Assembly: GCF_014656095.1 (NCBI RefSeq)
Contig: NZ_BNBT01000038.1
Span: forward strand, 1 to 60,719
Direction: 5' to 3'
DNA from: Streptomyces longispororuber
Lineage (GTDB): Bacteria > Actinomycetota > Actinomycetes > Streptomycetales > Streptomycetaceae
DNA: 60,719 nucleotides
Positions 43,760 to 51,569 of the stretch are shown here, piece by piece. The notes under the pieces are model-generated. The model searched no databases, had not been told where the DNA came from, and was given only the letters and a program-made list of their open reading frames with translations. The position numbers were made by a program, and so were the translations under genes. The first letter of the stretch is position 1. The number at the start of each line of letters is the position of its first letter.

Positions 43760-46111
43760 ATGCACACATCCGAAACGCCTCGGCTGTACGCACGCGATCC
43801 GCTTCTGCACCACCTCGTACCGCGCCTCACCGGCCTCGCCTACGCCGAACGCGCCCGGGTGCCCTGGGAGCACGCCAAGGACCTGCCGGTCGTCCTGCTC
43901 ACCGGACGCCACGGCATGGGGCGCACCGCGGTCCTGGAGGCCCTGGAGCGGCACTACGCGGGGCGGCTGCCGCTCGCGCGCGTGGACACCGCCGCCTCCG
44001 GGCTCGTGGTCGAGCTCCTGGAGGAGCTGGTGCGCTCGCTCGCGCCCGGCCTGAGCCGGCGCTTCCCCCTGCTCCTGCCCGGTCTGGTCGCCGTCTTCGG
44101 CGGCTACCACGACGGCCGCGACGAACGGGGCCGGGCCACCGCCCGGATCGCGCGGCTGCTCATCGCCTGCCGCCTGGAGTCGGGCACGGAGGCGGCCGTC
44201 GGACAGGCCTGGGACACCCGGGTACGGGCCCGGCTCGCCGGGGCGGACACCGGGGGGCGGGACGGCGGAGCCGGGCAGGGGCCGGGCGGGCCGGACGTGA
44301 GCGGTACGGGAGCCGTCGGGCCGGACGGGGGCGGACGGGGCTTCGGCGGGCCGGGCCCCGGGCCGGAGCACGGCGGCGGCCCAGGGCAGGGTACTGGGCC
44401 GGAGCGAGGCGGCGGGCCGGGGCAAGGCTGGGGGCCGGGGCAGGGCGGCGGGTTCGGCGTCGGCGGGCTCGGGCAGGGCGGCGGGCCGGGCGTCGGCGGG
44501 CTCGGGCAGGGCGGCGGGCCGGGGCCGGAGCGGCGGGCCGTCGTGCGCGCCGTGCTCACCGAGTACTTCGAGCGGTACACGCGCGGCCGCACCGCCGCAC
44601 CGCTGCGCCAGTGGTACCAGGACCGCTACGCCGAGACCCCGGCATCCGCGCCCGGCGACGGCCCCGGCGGCCCCAGCAGCTCCGGGGGCTCCGGCGGGTC
44701 CGGTGGCCTGGAGGGCCTGGTGCGGCTCACCGACTGGTTCCACCGGGGCGGCGACTACCGGCACGCCGCCGAGCAGACGCTCGTCCACGCCTTCCTGGAG
44801 GACGTGGCCGCCGCCCGCACCAAGTGGCAGCGCCTGAACCGCGACCCGCGCCCGCTCGCGCTGCTCGACAACACGCACTCCCCCGCCGGGGCGCGCCTGG
44901 TCGACCTGGTCCTGGAGTACCGCGCCCGGCCGGGCCTGACCCGCCACGACCCGCTCGTCGTCGTCGCGACCCGGCTCGGCGACGCGCCCCCCGAGGCGGC
45001 CGAGGCCGTCCACCGCGAGCTGCCCGACCTGGTGACCTCCACGGGCTGGCGGCGCACGGGGCACGCGCCCTTCGCCGGTCTGGTCGTCGTACCGCTCACC
45101 CCGCTCAGCCGGGCCGACATCCTGCTGATGCTGGACGCCGCCTCCGCTCCCCTGCACCCCTACCTGGCGTCCGCCCTGCACACCCTGACCGGCGGCCACC
45201 CGCTGGCGAGCCGGGTGCTCTGCGACGCCGTCCTCGCCCACGCCGCCGTCTCCCGCGAGCGGCCCGGGTCGCCTCCGCTGTCCCCGCGCCGGCTGCTCGA
45301 CCTGACCACCGAGGACGGCCACCCCGTCAGCCGGGCCATCCTGGAGCGGCTGCTGCCCTCGCCGCACCAGCGCGCCCGGCTCGTACCGCTGTCGCTCGCC
45401 CGGGACAGCACGGCCGCGCAGGCGCTCGCCGCGCACCTGCGCCTGGAGGGGCCGGAGCAACTGCCCGCGAACGCCGCCGCCGACTACCTGGAGGCCGAGC
45501 ACTGGCAGCGGGACACCCCGCAGGACCGGCCGCTCGCCGCCGACCCGCTGCTGCACACGCTGCTCGTGCACGAGGCCCGGCGCACCTCGCAGGGCGCCGA
45601 CTCGCGCCGCGGCTGGCAGGAGATCCACGGCTTCCTGCGCCGCCACCACACCACGCGCGGCGAGGACAGCGAGGCCGACGCGCTGCGCCACACGCTCGCC
45701 GCGGGTGACGCGCGGACGGTGGTGGCCGCGCTCTCCGAGGAGTTCCAGTCGGAGCAGGACCGGCAGAGCGCGCTGCGCTGGCTGACGTGCCTGAAGTACG
45801 CGGCCACGGCCCCGCCCCCGCCCGCCGCCGACTGGGCCGACGAGCGCGCCGCGATGGCCGCGGGCGCGCACGACGACCGCTACCGCGACATAGACGAGAT
45901 CGACCGCTGCATCAACAGGCTGCTGCACGGCCTGTGGTACCTGTCCGACGCGGCCGCGGAACCGGAAGCCGACCTGTGCGCCGACATCGGCGCCGAGCTC
46001 GCGTTCCTCTCGCTGCGCCACCGGACCTGGCGGGCCGTGCTCGGCCAGGCCGCCCGCACCTGGCCGGCCGCCGCCCGCGACAAGCGTCCCCTGCCGCTGC
46101 CGGAACTGTGA
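43760..46111 (+). CDS. STAND-like ATPase with degenerate P-loop and Gly-rich insert
   Basis: This 783-residue protein opens with RLYARDPLLHHLVPRLTG and a P-loop-like GRHGMGRTAVLEALERHYAG (about residues 53-72) in which the conserved Lys of GK(S/T) is Arg. A Walker B-like PLALLDNTHSPAGARLVDLVLEY occurs later, then TRLGDAP and a winged-helix-like segment (VVPLTPLSRADILLML). Between about residues 163 and 260 a Gly/Pro/Gln-rich insert with GGGPGQG and VGGLGQGG repeats splits the ATPase domain. The C-terminal 200 residues are helical without a recognised domain. It is followed six bases later by the receptor-like gene, so the two are coupled. I do not recognise a named family. Confidence 0.7.
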   Translation: MHTSETPRLYARDPLLHHLVPRLTGLAYAERARVPWEHAKDLPVVLLTGRHGMGRTAVLEALERHYAGRLPLARVDTAASGLVVELLEELVRSLAPGLSRRFPLLLPGLVAVFGGYHDGRDERGRATARIARLLIACRLESGTEAAVGQAWDTRVRARLAGADTGGRDGGAGQGPGGPDVSGTGAVGPDGGGRGFGGPGPGPEHGGGPGQGTGPERGGGPGQGWGPGQGGGFGVGGLGQGGGPGVGGLGQGGGPGPERRAVVRAVLTEYFERYTRGRTAAPLRQWYQDRYAETPASAPGDGPGGPSSSGGSGGSGGLEGLVRLTDWFHRGGDYRHAAEQTLVHAFLEDVAAARTKWQRLNRDPRPLALLDNTHSPAGARLVDLVLEYRARPGLTRHDPLVVVATRLGDAPPEAAEAVHRELPDLVTSTGWRRTGHAPFAGLVVVPLTPLSRADILLMLDAASAPLHPYLASALHTLTGGHPLASRVLCDAVLAHAAVSRERPGSPPLSPRRLLDLTTEDGHPVSRAILERLLPSPHQRARLVPLSLARDSTAAQALAAHLRLEGPEQLPANAAADYLEAEHWQRDTPQDRPLAADPLLHTLLVHEARRTSQGADSRRGWQEIHGFLRRHHTTRGEDSEADALRHTLAAGDARTVVAALSEEFQSEQDRQSALRWLTCLKYAATAPPPPAADWADERAAMAAGAHDDRYRDIDEIDRCINRLLHGLWYLSDAAAEPEADLCADIGAELAFLSLRHRTWRAVLGQAARTWPAAARDKRPLPLPEL

Positions 46112-46117
46112 GGAACC

Positions 46118-47719
46118 ATGCGTCTGAGCCGCCGCCGCAACGGGTTCGGCCCCCTCGACAAGGCCGTCGCCGTCCTGGTGCCGCTGGTGCTCGTCGCCGT
46201 CGGCGTGGTCGTCTACCTGGCGCTGCGCCCCGACGACTGCGCGGGCGGCCTGGTGCAGCGCGACGGGGAGTGCGTGGGCGTCACGGACGGCGCCTTCGAC
46301 GCCGACGACGGCCTGGAGGAGCTGATCCGGGCCGTCGCGGACGAGAACGCGCGCGTCCGGCGCGCCTGGGAGGACCCCGAGCAGGGGCAGGCCCCCATGC
46401 CGTACGGGCGGATCGCGCTGATGATGCCCTTCACGTCGGACGACGCGAGCGCCATGACCGCGGACATGATCCGCCGCGCCCTGGCGGGCGCGCACGCCGC
46501 CCAGATACGGGCCAACAGCGGCAGCGGGCCGCACTATCAGCTCCTGCTGGCGCCCGACGGCAAGGACCTCGACCAGTGGCGGCCGGTCGTCGACGACCTC
46601 GTGGACCTCGCGGACGACCGCCGCTCGCCGCTGGTCGGCGTGACGGGGCTGCCGAGCAGCACGCCCGAGACCCGGGACGCGATGAAGGCGCTGAGCGCCC
46701 GGCGCATCGCGACCGTGGGCCCGGTCATCACGTCCGCCGACATGAACGCCCCCTATTTCTTCAAGACCTCACCGAACAACAGCATGTTCGTGGACGCGCT
46801 CGATCACTATCTGAAGAAGAACAAGGGCGCCGAAAAGGGGTTCCTCGTCTACGACAGCCGCCCCGACGACGTGTACTCGCGCAATCTCCACCGGCTCCTG
46901 GAGAAGAAATTCGGCACGGCCTACGGGCTGCGCCAGCGGTCCGCCTCCTTCCTCGGTTCGACCGGGCCCGCCGCCGGTATCCCGCAGCGATTCCAGTCCG
47001 CCGCGCAGAAGATCTGCCTCACCCAGTCCGACACGGTTTTCTTCGCAGGTCGCGATCAGGATCTCCCGGCACTGGTGAAACGCCTGTCACAGGAGCCTTC
47101 TTGTGACCGCAGCCGCCCCGTGCGCATCCTGAAAGTCGGCATCGGCCTTGAGCCGACCCTGACCACGGACGAACTCACGCAGATGCTGCGGGAAACGAGG
47201 ACGCGTATCGTCGCGGCCTCCTCGGTGACGCCCGCCTGGTGGACGCGCGGTCTGCGGCCCGCCCCGGGCGCGCCCGCGGGCCTCGGCGGCTTCCTGCGGG
47301 TCTTCAAGGACCTCGACGAGCGGTACGGCATCGGCGAGAAGGCCCTCGACGACGGTTACGCGATCATGTACCACGACGCGTTCACCCTGCTGGCCGACGC
47401 CTACGACAAGTCGTACTCCGAAGCGAACGAGAAGCAGGGCGGCGACGACAGGACCCCGGAACCGGCGCGCACGCCCACCAAGGACGACGTCTACAACACC
47501 CTTATCAATGCGGGCCTCGTCGAGCGGGACGGGCGGCTGCTGTGCACCAACTGCCTCCAGGGCGCCGCCGGCACGTACGCCTTCGAGCAGTCGGCCGAAA
47601 CCCGGCAGTGGCCGATGTGCAAACCGGTGCCGGTCGTCGAGCACCCGGCCCCGCGGGGCACCCGCGCGGCGCCGACGTACCGGACCTTCGAGGACACCTT
47701 CCGCCACCCCTGCCCCTGA
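46118..47719 (+). CDS. Membrane-anchored periplasmic-binding (type 1) receptor-like protein
   Basis: This 533-residue protein has a short basic N-terminus and one membrane helix (AVAVLVPLVLVAVGVVVYLAL, about residues 16-36), then an exported domain. From about residue 98 (YGRIALMMPFTSDDASAMTADMIRRALAGAHAA) it resembles type 1 periplasmic-binding folds of the Leu/Ile/Val-receptor class: VGVTGLPSSTPETRDAMKAL, VGPVITSADMN and a later DDGYAIMYHDAFTLLADAYDKSYSEANEK. Cysteines near the ends (CAGGLVQRDGEC, CTNC) may form disulphides. It is not followed by transporter genes, so a sensor role is likelier than transport. It is coupled to the STAND-like gene (six-base gap). Confidence 0.75.
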   Translation: MRLSRRRNGFGPLDKAVAVLVPLVLVAVGVVVYLALRPDDCAGGLVQRDGECVGVTDGAFDADDGLEELIRAVADENARVRRAWEDPEQGQAPMPYGRIALMMPFTSDDASAMTADMIRRALAGAHAAQIRANSGSGPHYQLLLAPDGKDLDQWRPVVDDLVDLADDRRSPLVGVTGLPSSTPETRDAMKALSARRIATVGPVITSADMNAPYFFKTSPNNSMFVDALDHYLKKNKGAEKGFLVYDSRPDDVYSRNLHRLLEKKFGTAYGLRQRSASFLGSTGPAAGIPQRFQSAAQKICLTQSDTVFFAGRDQDLPALVKRLSQEPSCDRSRPVRILKVGIGLEPTLTTDELTQMLRETRTRIVAASSVTPAWWTRGLRPAPGAPAGLGGFLRVFKDLDERYGIGEKALDDGYAIMYHDAFTLLADAYDKSYSEANEKQGGDDRTPEPARTPTKDDVYNTLINAGLVERDGRLLCTNCLQGAAGTYAFEQSAETRQWPMCKPVPVVEHPAPRGTRAAPTYRTFEDTFRHPCP

Positions 47720-47848
47720 GGCCGGGCGGCCCGTGCGCCGCACCGCGCTCTCCGCCCTCCCCTCACCTGCGCCGCGACCCCCCGGCACATGACAACCACA
47801 CGTGCCGATCACATTTGGCCGGAATCCACCGCGCGTTGGATGTTTACT

Positions 47849-47862
47849 CAACTTCTTAGTTG
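47849..47862. promoter_or_regulatory. Small palindrome upstream of radical SAM promoter
   Basis: CAACT and AGTTG flank TCTT in an AT-rich stretch just 10 bp upstream of a -35 hexamer. It may be a regulator site; no regulator gene is obvious in the adjacent cluster. Confidence 0.4.
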
Positions 47863-47872
47863 TCTAGACCCG

Positions 47873-47902
47873 TTGACACTTCTGGAAGCGCTCTCCTACC
47901 GT
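47873..47902 (+). promoter_or_regulatory. Predicted sigma-HrdB-type promoter of the radical SAM gene
   Basis: TTGACA at 47873-47878 is a perfect -35 hexamer; 18 bp later TACCGT (47897-47902) serves as -10. Transcription would start near 47909, about 48 bp before the GTG start. The region is clearly lower in GC than its surroundings. Confidence 0.65.
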
Positions 47903-47956
47903 CACGAAGGTCGCTCGGACAACGCTAAACACCGCCAAAAGCGTGTGGAGGGGTTC

Positions 47957-49162
47957 GTGAACAGCACTGAAGGTGCCCGCGATATCGAAATGGCCGCCCC
48001 CCGGAACCGCGAAGGTCTCCCCGAGGTGAGTCTCGACCAGGCGCACTCCCCCCAGAAAGTCCTGGCCCACGGCGACCTGCTGCGCCGATTCGTGGCCGAC
48101 GAGGAGATCAAACCGGTCCACATGCGGATCGGCATCATGGGCGCCTGCAATATGCGTTGCAATTTCTGCAACTTCCATTCGCCGAACGAGGAGCAGTTCT
48201 ACGACCTGTTCTCGTTCAAGGACTCCATCACCACCGACAAGGCGATCACCCTGCTCAAGGAGTTCGCCGAGAACGACGGCCGCGCGGTGACCTTCTGCGG
48301 CAGCGGCGAGTGCACCATCCACCCGGGCTACGCGGACATCTGCGCCGCCGGGCACGGCGTGGGCCTGCGCATCGGCCTGATCACCAACGGCTCCCGGCTC
48401 GGCCGCCCGAAGGTCGCCGACGCCGTCGTCAACACCCACACCTGGGTGCGGGTCGGCATGAACGCGGGCACCGAGGCCACGTTCAACGACATCACGCGCG
48501 ACCGCGAGCAGACGTTCTCGAAGTTCATCGACAACATCGGCCACCTGCGCGAGCACGCCGTCGCCCCCGACTTCCGCATCGGGTTCAACTACGTGATCAC
48601 GATGCAGAACTACCGCGAGATCGTGGCGGCGGCGCGGATCGCCCAGGCCTCCGGGGCGCACTACGTCCGCTTCGAGCCGGAGTTCTACAGCGCGATGGGG
48701 CACGAGACGATCGAGACGGTCATGGAGGAGATCTCCGCGTCCCTCGTCGAGGCCGCCGCGCTGTCCACGGACTCCTTCGAGGTCTCGGTGCCCAAGCTGG
48801 ACCGCGGCCCGATGGACCAGGTCGAGGCCGTCGAGGGCGACTTCGAGCGCTGCCACTACAGCCGCTTCGTGACGGCCGTCGGCGCCGACGGCCATCTGTA
48901 CCCCTGCCCGCAGGTGCACCTCAACAGCCGGTACCGCATCGGCGACGTCGTCGACCTCGGCTACCCGCAGGTCCTGGAGGGCGGTCCGCGCGCCGAGTGG
49001 GAGGCCACCAACCCGCGCCGCACCGACCTGTGCAAGTCCTGCTTCTACCGGCCGCAGAACGAGCTGCTCGAACTGCTCAAGCGGGGGCAGATCAAACTGG
49101 ACGACGCCCTGACGCAGTACGCCCTCGAAGTCCCCGAAACCCTCCACGCCGACTTCGTCTGA
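47957..49162 (+). CDS. Radical SAM enzyme with SPASM/twitch-like C-terminal cysteines
   Basis: This 401-residue protein has the radical SAM cluster CxxxCxxC (C64, C68, C71 in ACNMRCNFCNF), a GSGE motif (FCGSGECTIHP) and later SAM-binding strands (LRIGLITNGSRLGRPKV). Four further cysteines (C299, C317, C359, C362 in CHYSRF, LYPCPQ and CKSCFY) form a C-terminal pattern like the auxiliary-cluster SPASM/twitch domain. Such enzymes oxidise or epimerise sugars, peptides or other substrates with a 5'-deoxyadenosyl radical. No precursor peptide gene is seen nearby, so a small-molecule substrate is more likely. The GTG follows GGAGGGG by five bases. It appears to be the first gene of a biosynthetic group. 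Confidence 0.87.
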   Translation: MNSTEGARDIEMAAPRNREGLPEVSLDQAHSPQKVLAHGDLLRRFVADEEIKPVHMRIGIMGACNMRCNFCNFHSPNEEQFYDLFSFKDSITTDKAITLLKEFAENDGRAVTFCGSGECTIHPGYADICAAGHGVGLRIGLITNGSRLGRPKVADAVVNTHTWVRVGMNAGTEATFNDITRDREQTFSKFIDNIGHLREHAVAPDFRIGFNYVITMQNYREIVAAARIAQASGAHYVRFEPEFYSAMGHETIETVMEEISASLVEAAALSTDSFEVSVPKLDRGPMDQVEAVEGDFERCHYSRFVTAVGADGHLYPCPQVHLNSRYRIGDVVDLGYPQVLEGGPRAEWEATNPRRTDLCKSCFYRPQNELLELLKRGQIKLDDALTQYALEVPETLHADFV

Positions 49163-49230
49163 GCCCCCTTCCCACCCACCCGCCCCATCCACCCACTCCG
49201 CCCCTGGGCCCCCCGTGATCGGCCTTCGGC

Positions 49231-49308
49231 CTCGTCCTCAAACGCCGGACGGGCTGAATTACCTGCCGCTCGGCGAACAATCCAGCCCGTCCGGCGTTTG
49301 AGGACGAG
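49231..49308. repeat. Inverted pair of the dispersed CCGTCCGGCGTTTGAGGACGAG repeat
   Basis: Arms of 26 bp at 49231-49256 and 49283-49308 are perfect reverse complements separated by 26 bp, so the RNA can form a long hairpin. The same element occurs as a tandem array at 8404-8551. It lies just after the radical SAM gene and may end that transcript. Confidence 0.88.
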
Positions 49309-49331
49309 CGCGCAGCGCGATATCCGGGGGT

Positions 49332-49352
49332 CCAGGGGGCGGAGCCCCCTGG
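49332..49352. terminator. Short perfect hairpin downstream of the repeat pair
   Basis: CCAGGGGGC and GCCCCCTGG (9 bp) flank a GGA loop, 76 bp before the next gene. Together with the preceding inverted pair it could terminate transcription from the radical SAM gene. Confidence 0.5.
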
Positions 49353-49427
49353 TTCGGGAAGGGGCGGGTCTGGGGCGCCCCGCGCAGGCACACACCACCC
49401 GCACCCACAGGAGCGAGCCCCACCCTC

Positions 49428-51569
49428 ATGCAGAGCACCCACGCCCACCACCTGCTCACCACCGAGCCCACGCTCCGCTTCACCCCGGCCACCCCCCACC
49501 CCGCCTGGTCCCGCACCGTACGCGGCGTCGTCGCCCGCCTCGCCCGCGCCGAGCACGCCCCGCTGGCCACCAAGGCCGCCGCCACGACCACCGCCGACGG
49601 CCTGCACCGCGAGCGCCTGACCTTCGAATCGCCGCTGCGCGGCACCTTCCACGGCACGGTCACCGCGCCGCAGGAAGCCACGGGGCCGCGCCCCGCCGTG
49701 CTGGTCCTCGGCGGCAAGAACGCCCGCATGGAGCAGCTCACCGGTGAGACCACCCCGGACTTCCCCGACCGCAACGTGGCCGAGCACCTGGCCCGCGCCG
49801 GCTTCGTCACGCTGTCCTTCGAGCACGGCATCGGCGGCGGGCTCGACGAGGGGCGCCGCGCGGGCCGCGACGAGGGGGCCCTGCTCGCGCACGCGTTCGC
49901 GCTGACCGGCCGCTCGCTCCTGGGCGCGCTCGTCGGCGACGCGCTGGGCGCCCTCGACGTCCTCGCCGCGCACCCGCTGGCCGACCCGGACCGCGTCGGC
50001 CTGTTCGGGCACAGCCTGGGCGCGGCGGTCGCGCTGCACACCGCGCTGCTCGCGCCCCGCCCCCTGCCGGTGTGCGCGGCAAGCCACCTGGGCAGCTACC
50101 CGGCGCTGTACCACCGCCTGCTCACCGGCTACGAGGGCGCCGTGCTGCCCGGCGTCCTGGAGTACGCCGACCTGCCCGACCTGTACGGCGCGCTCGCCCC
50201 GGCCCCGCTCCAGCTCCAGTACGGCACCGCCGACCCCTACCTCGAACCGGCCGACGCGCGCGCCGCCGCCGAGGCCGTCCGCCGCGCCCACACGGCGGCC
50301 GGGGGCGACCTGGAGGTGCACGAGCTGGCGATGGGCCACGGCACGCACGTCCGGTACGCCACCGAGTTCTTCGCCCGGACGCTGGCCGGGCCGCCGCCCG
50401 CCCCCGCCGACGTACCCGCGCAGCGCGTCCACTTCGACGTCTCCGACCGGCGCGCGGTCCTGGACCGGGTGGACGCCGCGCTCGCCTCCGGGCACCTCAC
50501 CCAGGGCCCCGAACTGGTCCGCTTCGAGGGGCTCGCGCGGACCTGGACCGGTGCCGAGAGCGTGGCCGTGGCGTCCGGTGCCGCGGCGCTGGAGATCGCC
50601 CTGCGCGTCATCGGCGTGGCGGGCCGCACCGTGCTCGCCCCGGTGAACACGTTCTTCGCCACGGCGGCGGCCGCGGTGCGGGCGGGCGCCGCCGTGGCGT
50701 TCGTGGACATCGAGCCGGACGGGCTCGGCCTGGACCCGGACGCCCTGCGCGCCGCCCTCGACCGGCATCCGGACACGGCGGCGGTGCTGCCCGTGCACAT
50801 CGGCGGCATCGTCTCGCCCGCCCTGGACGAGGTCCTCGCGCTGTGCGCGGAGCGCGGCGTACCGGTCGTGGAGGACGCGGCGCACGCGCTCGGCGCCACC
50901 CTGCGCGGCCGGTTCGCGGGCTCCTTCGGCCGGTTCGGCGCGTTCTCCTTCTTCCCCACCAAGGTGGCGGTCAGCGGCGAGGGCGGCCTGGTCACCTGCC
51001 CCGGCGGGGACGCGGCGGCCGACGCCGAACACGTACGGCGCTGGCGCGACCACGGCAAGAGCGCGCAGGGCTCCACGCTGCACGACCGGCCGGGCGGCAA
51101 CTGGCGCATGAGCGAGCTGCACGCCGCCGTCGGCGCGGTCGACCTGGAGCGCTTCGGCCGCACCCTGGCCACCCGCCGCGAACTGGCGCACACCTACGAC
51201 GCCTTGCTGGCCGACGTGCCCGGCCTGCGGGCGCACGTGGTGCCCTCCGAGGCGCGCAGCAACTACTACAAGTACCTCGCCCACCTGGACGTGTCCGTCG
51301 ACCGTGCCGCGCTGAAGCAGCGGCTGCGGGAGCGCCACGGCGTGGCCCTCGCGGGCGAGGTGTACGACCACCTCCTGTGCGACCAGCCGTACTTCGCCGA
51401 GGCCGCACCGCCCCCCGGCGGCGGAACCACGGCATCCGCTCCGGCCGAGGACCCGTACCCCCGGGCCCGCCTCTTCGCGCGCCACCACATCGCGCTGCCG
51501 CTGTACCCGACGCTCACCCACGACGAGCAGACGCGGGTGGTCGCGGCCCTGCGCGCCGAGCTGTCGTGA
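49428..51569 (+). CDS. Fused alpha/beta hydrolase - DegT/DnrJ/EryC1 aminotransferase
   Basis: This 713-residue protein joins two enzymes. Residues about 60-320 are an alpha/beta hydrolase of dienelactone hydrolase/BAAT type: nucleophile elbow VGLFGHSLGAAVAL (S196), acid residue in YGTADPYLEPAD and His in AMGHGTHVRYATEFF. Residues about 335-713 are a PLP-dependent DegT-family aminotransferase: ASGAAALEIALRV, VLAPVNTFFATAAAAVRAGAAVAFVDIEPDG, VEDAAHALGA, and the PLP Lys in FSFFPTKVAVSGEGG (K512). Sugar or aldehyde amination plus ester or thioester hydrolysis/transfer in one chain is expected. The following gene overlaps by four bases (GTGA). The ribosome-binding site (AGGAG) is rather far from the ATG. 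Confidence 0.88.
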   Translation: MQSTHAHHLLTTEPTLRFTPATPHPAWSRTVRGVVARLARAEHAPLATKAAATTTADGLHRERLTFESPLRGTFHGTVTAPQEATGPRPAVLVLGGKNARMEQLTGETTPDFPDRNVAEHLARAGFVTLSFEHGIGGGLDEGRRAGRDEGALLAHAFALTGRSLLGALVGDALGALDVLAAHPLADPDRVGLFGHSLGAAVALHTALLAPRPLPVCAASHLGSYPALYHRLLTGYEGAVLPGVLEYADLPDLYGALAPAPLQLQYGTADPYLEPADARAAAEAVRRAHTAAGGDLEVHELAMGHGTHVRYATEFFARTLAGPPPAPADVPAQRVHFDVSDRRAVLDRVDAALASGHLTQGPELVRFEGLARTWTGAESVAVASGAAALEIALRVIGVAGRTVLAPVNTFFATAAAAVRAGAAVAFVDIEPDGLGLDPDALRAALDRHPDTAAVLPVHIGGIVSPALDEVLALCAERGVPVVEDAAHALGATLRGRFAGSFGRFGAFSFFPTKVAVSGEGGLVTCPGGDAAADAEHVRRWRDHGKSAQGSTLHDRPGGNWRMSELHAAVGAVDLERFGRTLATRRELAHTYDALLADVPGLRAHVVPSEARSNYYKYLAHLDVSVDRAALKQRLRERHGVALAGEVYDHLLCDQPYFAEAAPPPGGGTTASAPAEDPYPRARLFARHHIALPLYPTLTHDEQTRVVAALRAELS

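Noticed and set aside
39864..43793. A 1309-codon minus-strand frame opposite the NACHT gene
   Set aside because: Composition is Gln/Arg/Gly/Val-rich without domains and mirrors the codon structure of the NACHT gene; it is a shadow.
46118..47719. ABC transporter for branched-chain amino acids, from the receptor fold
   Set aside because: No permease or transport ATPase genes follow, and the protein has a membrane helix rather than a lipobox, with a coupled STAND-like gene before it.
47957..49162. RiPP maturase with a precursor peptide nearby
   Set aside because: No small peptide gene with a leader/core pattern is visible in 47720-47956 or 49163-49427, and there is no peptide-binding RRE domain in the neighbours.
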